This document shows, in pieces, positions 18,785 to 27,604 of a stretch of DNA of 64,000 nt. The stretch comes from Brumimicrobium aurantiacum (lineage in GTDB: Bacteria; Bacteroidota; Bacteroidia; Flavobacteriales_D; Crocinitomicaceae), in assembly GCF_003402975.1 (NCBI RefSeq), contig NZ_QURB01000003.1, forward strand, positions 310,001 to 374,000, read 5' to 3'. A program made the position numbers and the translations under genes. A model generated the notes under the pieces. That model did no database searches and was not told the origin of the DNA. It was given only the letters and a program-made list of their open reading frames with translations. How positions within the stretch are numbered: position 1 is the first letter of the stretch; each line of letters starts with the position of its first letter.

Positions 18785-20485
18785 CTAGTCAAACTTTAAG
18801 GCTTTAATTGGAGAAATTTTCGTTACCACATAACTTGGAATAATCAAAGCTGCTGTACACAATACAATTGTACCGATATTCAGGAATAAAATGTGGAGAT
18901 AATTAAGTTCAATTGGCGCAGCATCCAAATAGTAAACTTCAGGGTTTAAAGGGATAATCGTGAAATGTTCCTGCAGTAAACATAAACCAATTCCTACGAC
19001 GTTTCCTATCACAACTGCCCTGAAAATAATAAAGACCGCTTGGTATAAAAATAGCTTTCTGATTTCCCAATTGCTTGTTCCAAGGGCTTTCAATAATCCA
19101 ATTAAATGCGTTTTGGTAATAATGAGTACCAATAATCCTGAGCCCATATTTATCGTTCCGATGAGCAACATCAACACCAAAATAATAACCACATTAATAT
19201 TCAAAAAGTCCAACCAAATAAAAATTTCCTGTTGATCATTCGCAATCGTTCGCACGCGATAATCAGTGTGATTACCACTTTCAGGAAAGTAAATAGTACG
19301 TCTAATTTGTTCAGCGATTTGACTCAACTGAGCAAAGTCATTGACTTCCACTTCATAGCCTCCTACATAATTTTGATGACTCCCTTTTCCATCAATATAT
19401 TCAAATGTAACACGTTTTCCTCCTTTTAGGTTTACCGCAAATTTAGTTCCCGATTCATTTAAAAATTCTTTCTTAAATTGTCCCAATTCAGTTTCCTTTG
19501 GATAACATGGATATCTTTTATTTCCTTCAACTGTGACTTTCAAATATGCAGTGTCAGGAATCGTATTCATTTCCCCAAAACCATCGATGAATGTAAAATA
19601 GTCAGAACTAATTAAACGAATGGTTGTGTCTTTTGTATCGCAATAGGTAAATCCTTGTGCATTTTCATAGCCTTTTCCCCAATCGTGACGGTAATTTCCA
19701 TTTCCACCGCGCGTATCGGCATAAATGATGAATTGTCCATCTTTATTGACAGTATCTGCAACCCTAATTGAAGTTTGGATACCCCAATCATTGAGCTTCT
19801 GAACATTTCTAATGTCTCCTATTACTACCTGTTCATCAAATTCCTGTAATCCCGTTTTAAAAATTCCTGTGACCTTATATTTTAATTTAACAGGTGTAGC
19901 CTTAACAAAAAAGACGTTAACAAATTCTCCAATTTCAGTATTCAAATTCTTTGCAACTTGAGTAGAAATAATGATTTCATTATGAGGAATCGAATCTTGA
20001 ACATTGGGTATTCCACCTTCAACAATATGTTTCTTAAAAAAGGACCAATCATATTCTGCATTTACACCTTTCATTACAATTCCATGAATTTCCTGCTGAA
20101 CTTGAAATGTGTCAATGTCATTCACACGGTAAAAGTTGGTGTCAGGATCGGATTGTAGCAAAGCAGGTTTGTAGGCAAATGGTTGTATATTTTGAACACC
20201 ATTAATTTTCTTGACAGCAGCCTCTAAGGAATCATCATAAATAACAGGAGCGGATTCAAAAGTGGAATTTTCACCAGCTTTAACAATTGTAGCGTGCGAT
20301 CCAAAACCAATTACCTTATCTTTGACTTTGTTCTGAAATCCAGTGACCACAGCTAGCGTTATGATATTGATAACCATAGCCAGAATGATGCTCAACCGAG
20401 CAATTCGCGTGATGGGTTGCGAAACTTTTTTATCTTCGCCTTTCCCTTTATGGATTTTCTTTGCTATGTAATATATTTTATTCAC
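18785..20485 (-). CDS. ABC transporter permease, FtsX/LolE-like
   Basis: This 566-residue protein has the MacB/FtsX topology. There is one N-terminal membrane helix (about 30-50, RLSIILAMVINIITLAVVTGF), a large extracytoplasmic domain of about 370 residues, and three C-terminal helices (about 430-460, 480-505 and 535-560). The FtsX block GTINMGSGLLVLIITKTHLIGLLKALGTSNWEIRKLFLYQ is recognisable around 442-480. The family extracts lipoproteins or does mechanotransmission; LolC/E are near 400 residues, so the periplasmic part is enlarged here. No ATPase gene is adjacent. It is divergent from namZ, with only 21 nt between starts. Confidence 0.85.
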   Translation of the reverse strand: MNKIYYIAKKIHKGKGEDKKVSQPITRIARLSIILAMVINIITLAVVTGFQNKVKDKVIGFGSHATIVKAGENSTFESAPVIYDDSLEAAVKKINGVQNIQPFAYKPALLQSDPDTNFYRVNDIDTFQVQQEIHGIVMKGVNAEYDWSFFKKHIVEGGIPNVQDSIPHNEIIISTQVAKNLNTEIGEFVNVFFVKATPVKLKYKVTGIFKTGLQEFDEQVVIGDIRNVQKLNDWGIQTSIRVADTVNKDGQFIIYADTRGGNGNYRHDWGKGYENAQGFTYCDTKDTTIRLISSDYFTFIDGFGEMNTIPDTAYLKVTVEGNKRYPCYPKETELGQFKKEFLNESGTKFAVNLKGGKRVTFEYIDGKGSHQNYVGGYEVEVNDFAQLSQIAEQIRRTIYFPESGNHTDYRVRTIANDQQEIFIWLDFLNINVVIILVLMLLIGTINMGSGLLVLIITKTHLIGLLKALGTSNWEIRKLFLYQAVFIIFRAVVIGNVVGIGLCLLQEHFTIIPLNPEVYYLDAAPIELNYLHILFLNIGTIVLCTAALIIPSYVVTKISPIKALKFD

Positions 20486-20506
20486 AATATCTTAAAATGC
20501 TTGCTA

Positions 20507-21757
20507 ATGTACTTAATGCGTCTCTTCCTAAAAAGTTTTTTCTTGTTTTTCCTCGTTTCATGTGAAAGTGAAATTCCGGCGCAGGAGAATCAAATGAATC
20601 AACAAAAAGAAAATGTTGCGGTAAAGTTAGAAAAACCTATCGTAGTTGGAGCAGAACAACTGGATTCCATTCAATTATTTTTACAATCTAAAAAAGTTGG
20701 GGTTGTAGGAAACCAAACGAGTAGAGTAGGAGAAACCCATTTGGTAGATACCCTCCTCTCAAGCGGAATAAATGTGGTGAAAGTCTACTCACCAGAACAT
20801 GGATTTCGTGGTAAAGCCGACGCTGGAGAACACGTTGCTTCAGATAAAGATGCAAAAACGGGACTACCTATCGTTTCCCTGTATGGCAGCAATAAAAAGC
20901 CAAGTGCGAATCAATTGAGTGGAGTAGAGGTTTTGCTTTTTGACTTACAGGATGTTGGAGCTCGTTTTTACACCTACATTTCAACTTTACATTACATTAT
21001 GGAAGCCGCTGCGGAAAATGGAATTGAAGTATTGGTGTTGGATAGACCAAATCCAAATGGACATTATGTTGATGGTCCAATCCGTAAAAAAGGTTATGAA
21101 TCTTTTGTGGGAATGCACCCAATTCCAATTGTTCATGGAATGACGGTGGGCGAAATTGCACAAATGATCAACGGCGAAAAGTGGTTGAAAAACGGTGTGC
21201 AATGTAAATTGAAAGTAATTTCCTGCTTGAATTATGACAGACACATGCCTTACAGCTTGCCTGTTGCACCTTCACCAAATTTGAGAAGCGATGAAGCCAT
21301 TCAATTGTACCCAGGATTATGCTTATTTGAAGGAACAAGCCTAAGTGTAGGACGAGGAACGGATAGGCCCTTTGAAGTGTATGGACATCCAGATTTAAAA
21401 GGAAAACCAGGTTTTGATTATAATTTTACGCCAGTTTCAAGTTTTGGCTCTAAAAACCCGAAACACAAAGATCAAGTTTGCTATGGAGAAAATTTACACG
21501 ACTACGTTCGAAATAGTAAAGTAAACAAGTTAGAAATTCAATGGTTAATCAAAGCATACAATGCATTAGGATCAGAGGATTTCTTTATCACAAAAAACCG
21601 CTGGTTTGATATTCTTGCAGGAACAGATCAACTGAGGAAAGACATTATCTCAGGGAAATCAGAAGCGGAAATTAGAGCAGGTTGGAAGGCTGGTTTGGAT
21701 GTGTTTAAAACGATGAGGAAGGAGTATTTGATTTATGGGGGAGGAAATTTAAAATGA
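20507..21757 (+). CDS. namZ: exo-beta-N-acetylmuramidase NamZ (DUF1343, GH171), lipoprotein
   Basis: NamZ removes MurNAc from the non-reducing end of peptidoglycan fragments. The protein has a lipoprotein signal (FFLFFLVSC lipobox) and then the DUF1343 pattern: VGVVGNQTSRVG, YSPEHGFRGKADAGEHV, DLQDVGARFYTYISTLHY, LDRPNPNGHYVDGP, MHPIPIVHGMTVGE, and CLFEGTSLSVGRGTDRPFE. Start choice is between 20507 and 20516; both keep the lipobox, and the longer in-frame extension to 20417 would run into the divergent permease gene. In B. subtilis this gene is next to nagZ and amiE; here those two are fused at 1.9-4.8 kb. Confidence 0.92.
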   Translation: MYLMRLFLKSFFLFFLVSCESEIPAQENQMNQQKENVAVKLEKPIVVGAEQLDSIQLFLQSKKVGVVGNQTSRVGETHLVDTLLSSGINVVKVYSPEHGFRGKADAGEHVASDKDAKTGLPIVSLYGSNKKPSANQLSGVEVLLFDLQDVGARFYTYISTLHYIMEAAAENGIEVLVLDRPNPNGHYVDGPIRKKGYESFVGMHPIPIVHGMTVGEIAQMINGEKWLKNGVQCKLKVISCLNYDRHMPYSLPVAPSPNLRSDEAIQLYPGLCLFEGTSLSVGRGTDRPFEVYGHPDLKGKPGFDYNFTPVSSFGSKNPKHKDQVCYGENLHDYVRNSKVNKLEIQWLIKAYNALGSEDFFITKNRWFDILAGTDQLRKDIISGKSEAEIRAGWKAGLDVFKTMRKEYLIYGGGNLK

Positions 21758-22137
21758 AAAATGAAAAATGAACAATGAATAATGAAAAATGAAAAATTAA
21801 AAAATGAAGAATGAAAAATGTAAAATGAAAAATGAATAAATTGTTGAGTAGTTTTTTCGTTGGTTTGTGGATTCGTAAATTTGTGGATTCGTAAATTTGT
21901 GGAGTCGTGAATTGTTTTTTTGTTGTGAGTCTAATTTTTGTATCCCCACGTTCGTCAGTTCGAGTGAATGAAGAAATGTAATGGAGAATTTTGTATCCCC
22001 ACGTTCGTCAGTTCGAGTGAATGACGGAATGTAATGGAGACATTTGTATCGAGAACAAGAACGTTTCCTAATGATAGCCCATCTAATTGGAATTTCCGTT
22101 ACTCAGTAGATTGATGGTTTTAGCGTAATAAGCATAT
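21758..22137. repeat. spacer with simple and direct repeats
   Basis: No gene is visible. At 21757-21840 there is a degenerate AAAATGAAAAATGAA tandem stretch. At about 21940-22042 there are two direct copies, about 52 nt apart, of a unit containing TTTGTATCCCCACGTTCGTC followed by AGTTCGAGTGAATGA. In between is a triplet-like run of GTGGATTCGTAAATTT. Confidence 0.7.
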
Positions 22138-22180
22138 ATTAAATTAAAAAAGAACGCATTTGCGTTCTTTTTAATTTAAT
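22138..22180. terminator. strong bidirectional terminator at the end of the glycan locus
   Basis: A near-perfect inverted repeat of about 20 bp has core AAAGAACGCA/TGCGTTCTTT and AATTAAA/TTTAATT outer arms. It lies about 60 nt beyond the stop of the initiating sugar transferase and also after namZ. Confidence 0.85.
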
Positions 22181-22242
22181 ATGTTTGAAAAGCCAGGAAA
22201 GTTTTTTTTGTTTCTCAAAGCTCTTCCAAAAGATCATTTAAT

Positions 22243-22914
22243 TTAAAATGGTCTTTTCGGAAGTCCTTTAAACCATTTGTAAACAATTTCACTTTCAGGT
22301 TTTAAAATAACCCAAGCAGTAACGATGATGATTTTTACGTCAGTTATGAATCCTTGGTTTTCTTGGTACCATTTTTCAACTTCACCTTTAAAAGGATAGA
22401 TTTTGTTCGAATAAAACTCCCAAGTGTCTTCTCCACGGTTTTTGACCTCGGTAATTAATTCTTCTTCATCTCTAAAAATGATAGAACCAATTCCTGTTAA
22501 ACCTGGTTTTACGTTATAAATAACTTCTTGTACATGTTTTGGATAGGCATCAAAACTCACCTGCATTACTGGACGAGGTCCTACAACACTCATATCACCT
22601 TTAAAAATGTTAATCAATTGTGGTAGTTCATTTATTTTACTTTTACGTAAAAAACCACCCATTGGAGTTATTCTCGGGTCTTTTTTAGTTGTGATCACAC
22701 CACCTTTCATATTGGGACTATCTTTTAACATGGTTGCGAACTTCCAAATCAAGAAAAGTTTATTTTTAAATCCAACACGCTCTTGTTTGTACCAAATATA
22801 TCCTTCTCCTGTTAACTTTAGGCCTATCATTATTGGAATAAGCAATGGAGATAATATGAGTAAGGCCATTCCGGATGATAGAATGTCAAAAAGTCGTTTT
22901 ATTAGTTTATACAT
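22243..22914 (-). CDS. initiating sugar-1-phosphate transferase (PglC/WbaP C-terminal type)
   Basis: This 223-residue monotopic polyprenyl-phosphate phosphoglycosyl transferase has one N-terminal hydrophobic segment (about 12-35) with the family SGMALL and Pro break, then WYKQERVGFKNK near 41, KDPRITPMGGFLRKSKINELPQL near 78-100 (including the Lys/Glu-rich DE-type region) and GDMSVVGPRPV near 107. It is the small PglC-like form, without the N-terminal domain of WbaP. It is the last gene of the locus and should start glycan assembly on undecaprenyl phosphate. With the Pgl-type trio upstream, the likely sugar is a diacetamido-trideoxyhexose (inferred). Confidence 0.93.
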   Translation of the reverse strand: MYKLIKRLFDILSSGMALLILSPLLIPIMIGLKLTGEGYIWYKQERVGFKNKLFLIWKFATMLKDSPNMKGGVITTKKDPRITPMGGFLRKSKINELPQLINIFKGDMSVVGPRPVMQVSFDAYPKHVQEVIYNVKPGLTGIGSIIFRDEEELITEVKNRGEDTWEFYSNKIYPFKGEVEKWYQENQGFITDVKIIIVTAWVILKPESEIVYKWFKGLPKRPF

Positions 22915-23048
22915 TTTTTATATTTAATGATTTATTGATTCAAGAAATTAAAGATTCAAGGATTTAATTATTCAAGAATTCGGTTATTATTGTTTATTAT
23001 TCAAGTATTGAAAAATTCTATGATTTAAGATTTGGATTTTTCGGATTC

Positions 23049-23474
23049 TTAATCTATCTCTTGACTTCCATAAGTTATAGAAGGTTCTTTAAATTTAGCC
23101 CCTTTGTAACTCGAGTTTTTCAAGTATTTAATAAATAAACTTAATTGTTTAGATATTTCAATTGTTTGACTCTGAAGACTGTTGAATTCATCCTTGTTTA
23201 GAACTTCTACATCAAGTGCTCTGTAAAACTGAGATCTCAATTCACCTGCACTACCTTTGGAGTAAGAAAGAAAGTTAATGAACTCCTTGTTCCCACCGCG
23301 TTCAAACCCTTCGGCAATATTATCCATGATACTACCACTCGTTTTAAAAAGATGATTAATCAAAAATCCATATTCCTTATCGTCCTTACGTGCAAGAATC
23401 CTAAACATCTCAATATTCAATTGACGACTCAGCTTCCATACATTAAGATCTTCGAAAGTGCTAATTTTTGGCAT
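23049..23474 (-). CDS. four-helix bundle protein (23S rRNA intervening-sequence family)
   Basis: This 141-residue protein of the four-helix bundle family was first described as encoded inside 23S rRNA intervening sequences and often lies within glycan loci. It starts FEDLNVWKLSRQLNIEMF, has SGSIMDNIAEGFERGGNKEFINFLSYSKGSAGELRSQFYRALDV (about 47-92), and ends with a helix ISKQLSLFIKYLK. The function is unknown. Degenerate ATTCAAGG-type repeats flank it on both sides (22920-23045 and 23475-23545), which suggests it arrived as, or attracts, a mobile cassette. Confidence 0.85.
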   Translation of the reverse strand: MPKISTFEDLNVWKLSRQLNIEMFRILARKDDKEYGFLINHLFKTSGSIMDNIAEGFERGGNKEFINFLSYSKGSAGELRSQFYRALDVEVLNKDEFNSLQSQTIEISKQLSLFIKYLKNSSYKGAKFKEPSITYGSQEID

Positions 23475-23642
23475 GTTTTTTAAATTAAGGATTCAATGAT
23501 TTAATGATTCAAAGATTCAAGGATTCAAAGATTCAAGGATTTAAAGAGACTGTATTTAACTACGCAATCTTTGAATTTTTGAATAAAAAATCGCAGATTT
23601 TAATTGAATCTTTGAATGTAGAAAAAAATCCTCGATTTTTAT
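23475..23642. repeat. degenerate short tandem repeats (GATTCAAGG type)
   Basis: At about 23487-23547, tandem variants of GATTCAAGGATTCAAAG recur every 8-9 nt. Related sequence lies at 22927-22990 and 26876-26970. No gene is supported here. Confidence 0.75.
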
Positions 23643-24854
23643 CTACATCTTCTGATCCAAACTCTTCCCTGTTTCAATATGTTCAAAATCAGGTAAATGT
23701 TTTTTCAATAATTCAACAATTGAAGACTTATCATGATTACCTGAATTCATCAATTCTTGTAATTCTATAATTGTATTTGAAATATCCTCTTTTGGTAATT
23801 TTCTTGCGTTTTTAATAACTCCCAAGCTATCATAAGTTTCCTGGTCAACAACATCTGTATCTGTATAAAACTCTTCATATAGTTTTTCACCAGATGTATC
23901 CGTATCAAAGAAATAAACAGGATATGGATCACCGTCTTTTGTAGATAAAGCTTTTTCTTTAGCTTCTTGATCTGATTTACATTCCAAAATAGGTCGGTTT
24001 GAAGCTTTAAAAAAATCAATTGTGATATCTTTAAAGAAAACCATTTCCTCTTCTGCTAATTTAGGAAAAAAGATTTCACCTGAGTTTCCTAGCATACAGG
24101 CCAACATACAAATCTGTCCACTTTCTTCTGGCGATACAAAAAATCGTTTTACATCGGCAGGACAAGAGATTGGTTGATTTTGAAGTAAACGTTCAATGTA
24201 ACCAGCCAATAAAGAGCCATTTGAAAATGCAACATTCGCAAATCGTGCAGTGGTAATTTGTAATTCGTTACTATAAGACATAATAACTTCTTCCATTAAT
24301 TTCTTACTCGCTCCCATCACGTTTACTGGGTTAGCAGCTTTATCCGTAGAAACACAGAAGAAATGTTCTGGCTTATTCTCTGTCAATAAATCTAAAAACT
24401 CCTTTGCTTTAAAGACATTATTTTCAATCATAGCCTCGATAGAATATTTGTCTTTTTCACTTCTTACATGTTTGTGAGCAGCAAAATTAGCTACGATATG
24501 AAATGGACCTTCTGCCAAAAACATTTTGCGAAAGACAGGGTCACCAAAACTCATTGGATAGGTTTTATAGTCTTCTGGAACATACATGTTAACATCAGAA
24601 CGCAATGTTCTCGTTAACTCAGTTAAACCATTTTCATTGGTATCCACAACATATAATTTTCCAGGTTTAAACTTTAGTATTGCTTTGATATATGAAGAAC
24701 CTATTGTTCCTGCTCCACCAATTACCAAAACTGATTTTCCTTCAATCTTCTTTGATAATATTGCTGAATTACTTTCCATATCAGGTGCAAATAAACTTGT
24801 TGGTCTATTTGTTATGTGTATATTGATGAATTGTGGAATGTCTATTAAATTCAT
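23643..24854 (-). CDS. UDP-HexNAc 4,6-dehydratase-like SDR (CapD/PglF type, soluble)
   Basis: This 403-residue extended SDR has the NAD-binding loop GGAGTIGSSY near 46-55, FAAHKHVRSEKD near 124, and STDKAANPVNVMGASKKLMEE near 168-188. There the Thr-Asp-Lys triad is present and the usual SDR Tyr is Met, as in PglF and WbpM. A C-terminal extension of about 130 residues follows. It lacks the N-terminal membrane domain of large PglF/WbpM proteins. It should make the 4-keto-6-deoxy sugar used by the next-upstream aminotransferase gene. Confidence 0.87.
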   Translation of the reverse strand: MNLIDIPQFINIHITNRPTSLFAPDMESNSAILSKKIEGKSVLVIGGAGTIGSSYIKAILKFKPGKLYVVDTNENGLTELTRTLRSDVNMYVPEDYKTYPMSFGDPVFRKMFLAEGPFHIVANFAAHKHVRSEKDKYSIEAMIENNVFKAKEFLDLLTENKPEHFFCVSTDKAANPVNVMGASKKLMEEVIMSYSNELQITTARFANVAFSNGSLLAGYIERLLQNQPISCPADVKRFFVSPEESGQICMLACMLGNSGEIFFPKLAEEEMVFFKDITIDFFKASNRPILECKSDQEAKEKALSTKDGDPYPVYFFDTDTSGEKLYEEFYTDTDVVDQETYDSLGVIKNARKLPKEDISNTIIELQELMNSGNHDKSSIVELLKKHLPDFEHIETGKSLDQKM

Positions 24855-25042
24855 TTTTTTATAATGTTAATTTGTTTTATTGTTGATCCGTGTAGTTGTT
24901 GAGCTGATAAGTTGTTTTCCGATGATGCTAATCTAAACATTTCCGCCTTATCGTCTATTTAATGAAATTTAAAGGTTGTGATTAGATAAAAAAATCATCG
25001 TCGTACTTTTGAGAATATTACTCTTAATATGGCTTGAGAAAG

Positions 25043-25421
25043 AAAGAAAGATTCCTTGTCGTATTGCTATAACAAGTGGTATTTAGATTCATGATTAACT
25101 CTAAAAAAAGATTCCTCGTCGTATTGCTTTAACAAGTGGCATTTAGATTCATGACTAACTCTAAAAAAAGATTCCTCGTCGTATTGCTTTAACAAGTGGC
25201 ATTTAGATTCATGATTAACTCTAAAAAAAGATTCCTCGTCGTATTGCTATAACAAGTGGCATTTAGATTCATGATTAACTCTAAAAAAAGATTCCTCATC
25301 GTATTGCTATAACAAGTGGCATTTAGATTCATGACTAACTCTAAAAAAAGATTCCTCGTCGTATTGCTATAACAAGTGGCATTTAGATTCATGACTAACT
25401 CTAAAAAAAGATTCCTCGTCG
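25043..25421. repeat. 60-bp tandem repeat array, about 6.3 copies
   Basis: The sequence repeats with an exact 60-nt period from about 25043 to 25421. Each unit holds AAAAAAAGATTCCTCGTCGT, then ATTGCTWTAACAAGTGGCAT, then TTAGATTCATGAYTAACTCT. Copies differ only at a few sites (GAT/GAC, CTT/CTA, CGTC/CATC, and GGT/GGC or CCTT in the first copy). The period is a multiple of three, so minus-strand ORFs run through it, but they look accidental. The last unit merges into the palindromic element at 25409-25573. Confidence 0.93.
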
Positions 25422-25573
25422 TTACACTCTGTCGGAATGACAGGCTACACGTATGGAGGGTGGTAAAAATTTGCTAAAGCTTCGCTTAAGCAAATTTTTA
25501 CCAATAAAACGACCAACCAATTGTCATTCCGAACAGCTGTAAAAATCTTTGATTTTTGCCGATGGAGGAATCT
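25409..25573. repeat. composite palindromic element with central hairpin (copy 1)
   Basis: Three nested inverted repeats are present. The outer arms are AGATTCCTC (25409-25417) and GAGGAATCT (25565-25573). The inner arms are TCGGAATGACA (25432-25442) and TGTCATTCCGA (25522-25532). The central hairpin is GGTAAAAATTTGCT (25462-25475) with AGCAAATTTTTACC (25489-25502), extended by AAGC/GCTT. This is the same plan as at 40.5 and 46.6 kb, with a different centre. Confidence 0.85.
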
Positions 25574-25649
25574 CTTCTTTTCGATCAGTTTGTTATTAAT
25601 AATCTAGGTCAAAATCGTTGAATATACATCGAAGATTTTTCTTGAATCT

Positions 25650-26807
25650 TTAATTTCCTACTTCCTCGTAAAAATCTTTTATCGTCTCAACAACAGTCAA
25701 AAGTTGCTCCTTCGTAATCCCAGCAGAACTTGGAATACTAATGCTGTTCTCATAAACAGATGCTGAAACATCATTTTCAGAGACGTAAATATCGTCTTTA
25801 AACATTGCTAATTGATTCATCGGCATCCAAAAAGGACGCGATTGAACTCCGTTTTTGTTTAAATAATCCAATAATTCACGCATGCGTGATGTACTAAATG
25901 TAAACAGCCAACAGTTTGGATCTGTTTTTTCTGGAATGGCTTGAAACTTGATATCTCCAACGCCTGCTAAATGTTCACGGTAAAAAGCATCCATTGTTTT
26001 CTTCGCCTTTAAAGTTTCAGGGAATGTTTCCATTTGAGCAACTCCAATAGCTGCCAAGACATTCACCAAACGGTAGTTATAACCAATTTCGTCGTGAATA
26101 TAATCCATCGCACTTACTTTGGCTTGTGTCGTTAGATGTTTCGCTTGCTTGGCAATAGCTTCATCGTCGGTAACAATTACACCACCACCTCCAGTAGAGA
26201 TGATTTTATTTCCATTGAAGCTAAAAACTCCAATTTTCCCGAATGTTCCGGCGTGTTTTCCATCATATGTACTTCCTAATGCTTCTGTACTGTCTTCTAT
26301 AATTGCTAAATGATATTTCTCTGCAATTTGCAACATACGTTTTACATCGCCAATGTTACCTAGAACGTGAACCGGCATTATTGCTCGGACTCTTTTTCCA
26401 GTGGACTTATCAAAACTAAAAGTACCGTTATTGGAAGTTTTTAACTCTGTGTTTTCTTGAAGATATTTCTCCAATAAATCTAAATCCATTTGCCAATTGT
26501 CTGCATCGACATCAATCAGAATGGATTGTGCTCCTGTGTATTTTATCGCATTCAATGTTGCAATGAAAGTAATGTTTGGTGCGATAACGTGATCATCAGC
26601 TGTAACACCCAACAAGATTTGGGCAATATGCAATCCAACAGTTCCATTCATGCAGGCAACGCCATACTTGGCACCTGCATATTCAGCAACCATTTCTTCA
26701 AATTGCGTTACATAACTTCCTGCCGATGAAATCCAGCCAGTAGTTAGACAATCAAGGACGTACTTTGATTCGTTTCCTTCGATTTTTGGTATTGATAATG
26801 GGATCAT
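25650..26807 (-). CDS. PLP-dependent nucleotide-sugar aminotransferase (LegC/PglE type)
   Basis: This 385-residue DegT/DnrJ/EryC1/StrS aminotransferase starts at ATG 26807 (MIPLSIPKIEGNESKYV), the usual family start; a longer frame to 26882 is unlikely. Motifs include GVACMNGTVGLHIA near 46, IIEDSTEALGSTYDGKHAGTFG near 165, and the PLP-binding Lys in FSFNGNKIISTGGGG near 190-204. The family adds an amino group to a 4-keto-6-deoxy UDP-sugar. It lies between the acetyltransferase and dehydratase genes of the same presumed pathway. Confidence 0.92.
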   Translation of the reverse strand: MIPLSIPKIEGNESKYVLDCLTTGWISSAGSYVTQFEEMVAEYAGAKYGVACMNGTVGLHIAQILLGVTADDHVIAPNITFIATLNAIKYTGAQSILIDVDADNWQMDLDLLEKYLQENTELKTSNNGTFSFDKSTGKRVRAIMPVHVLGNIGDVKRMLQIAEKYHLAIIEDSTEALGSTYDGKHAGTFGKIGVFSFNGNKIISTGGGGVIVTDDEAIAKQAKHLTTQAKVSAMDYIHDEIGYNYRLVNVLAAIGVAQMETFPETLKAKKTMDAFYREHLAGVGDIKFQAIPEKTDPNCWLFTFSTSRMRELLDYLNKNGVQSRPFWMPMNQLAMFKDDIYVSENDVSASVYENSISIPSSAGITKEQLLTVVETIKDFYEEVGN

Positions 26808-26869
26808 TTTTTTATGTTGTTTTTTAATGTTCGTTAAATTAGTTGGCTGAGTATAATAAAATTTGGATT

Positions 26870-26974
26870 CTCGATAATTCAATGATTCAAGACGCTTCGC
26901 TATTCAATAATTCAATGATTGGAATAATTGTTAATCCTTGAATCCTTGAATCTTTTAATTTCGGAATCCTTGAA
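26870..26974. repeat. degenerate ATTCAA/CTTGAATCC repeats
   Basis: A short spacer is made of variants of AATTCAATGATTCAAG and CTTGAATCCTTGAATC, which are inverse orientations of the motif found at 23.5 kb. No gene is present. Confidence 0.65.
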
Positions 26975-27604
26975 TTAAACAAGTAGTTTCGCTGGATTTC
27001 CAACTACAGTTTGACCATCTGGAATATCTTTCACCACAACAGCACCAGCACCAACGATAACATCTTTTCCTATAGTCACTCCTTGTCTCACAACTGCTCC
27101 AGCTCCTACAAAACTTCTTTCTCCGACTGTAACGTTTCCTGCTAAAACAGCACCAGGAGCTATATGGGCAAAATCTTTTACTTTACATTCGTGTTCTATT
27201 ATTGCGCCAGTATTGATAATACATCCAATTCCAATTTCAGTCAATGGATTTACTATTGCTCCTGCAGAAATTAAAGTGTTCACTCCAATTGTAGCTGTTT
27301 TGGAAACAATTGCAGTTGGATGCTGTAAAGTCGTAAATATGTTTTCTTTTACCGCAATTAGTTTATTATAGACTTTCTCACGAATGGTATTATCTCCTAT
27401 ACTTCCAAAAAGTAAAGCATCGTGTTGCTCAAACTTTTCTTCTATGTCTAAGAAGCTTAAATTATATGGATTATTAGACGCCTCAACAAATTCATGATAT
27501 CCTAAAATATCTAAATTCATTGCTTGTGCTGTTTCTATGCAAACGAAAGCATGGCCGGAGTATCCTATGAAGGCGATTTTAGAATGTGGATTTATGTTAA
27601 TCAA
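26975..27604 (-). CDS. PglD/NeuD-like sugar N-acetyltransferase
   Basis: This 209-residue protein has a short Rossmann-like N-terminal domain (IAFIGYSGHAFVCIETA) and a left-handed beta-helix of hexapeptide repeats from about 95 (ATIGVNTLISAGAIVNPLTEIG). The PglD-type catalytic His region is EHECKVKDFAHIAPGAVLAG near 135-155, and the end is TVVGNPAKLL. It should acetylate the 4-amino group of the UDP-sugar made by the next gene. The only plausible start is TTG 27604, overlapping the preceding stop as TTGA, so translation is probably coupled. Confidence 0.9.
   Translation of the reverse strand: MININPHSKIAFIGYSGHAFVCIETAQAMNLDILGYHEFVEASNNPYNLSFLDIEEKFEQHDALLFGSIGDNTIREKVYNKLIAVKENIFTTLQHPTAIVSKTATIGVNTLISAGAIVNPLTEIGIGCIINTGAIIEHECKVKDFAHIAPGAVLAGNVTVGERSFVGAGAVVRQGVTIGKDVIVGAGAVVVKDIPDGQTVVGNPAKLLV

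Noticed and set aside
23475-23642. CRISPR or satellite in the ATTCAAGG repeats
   Set aside because: Period is 8-9 nt and irregular, with no spacer structure.
25189-25392. Minus-strand ORF made of repeated MNLNATCYSN units
   Set aside because: The 60-bp period is divisible by three, so an open frame arises from the tandem repeats by chance; no start context or homology.
25043-25421. CRISPR array
   Set aside because: The 60-bp copies are contiguous with no variable spacers, and no cas genes are nearby.
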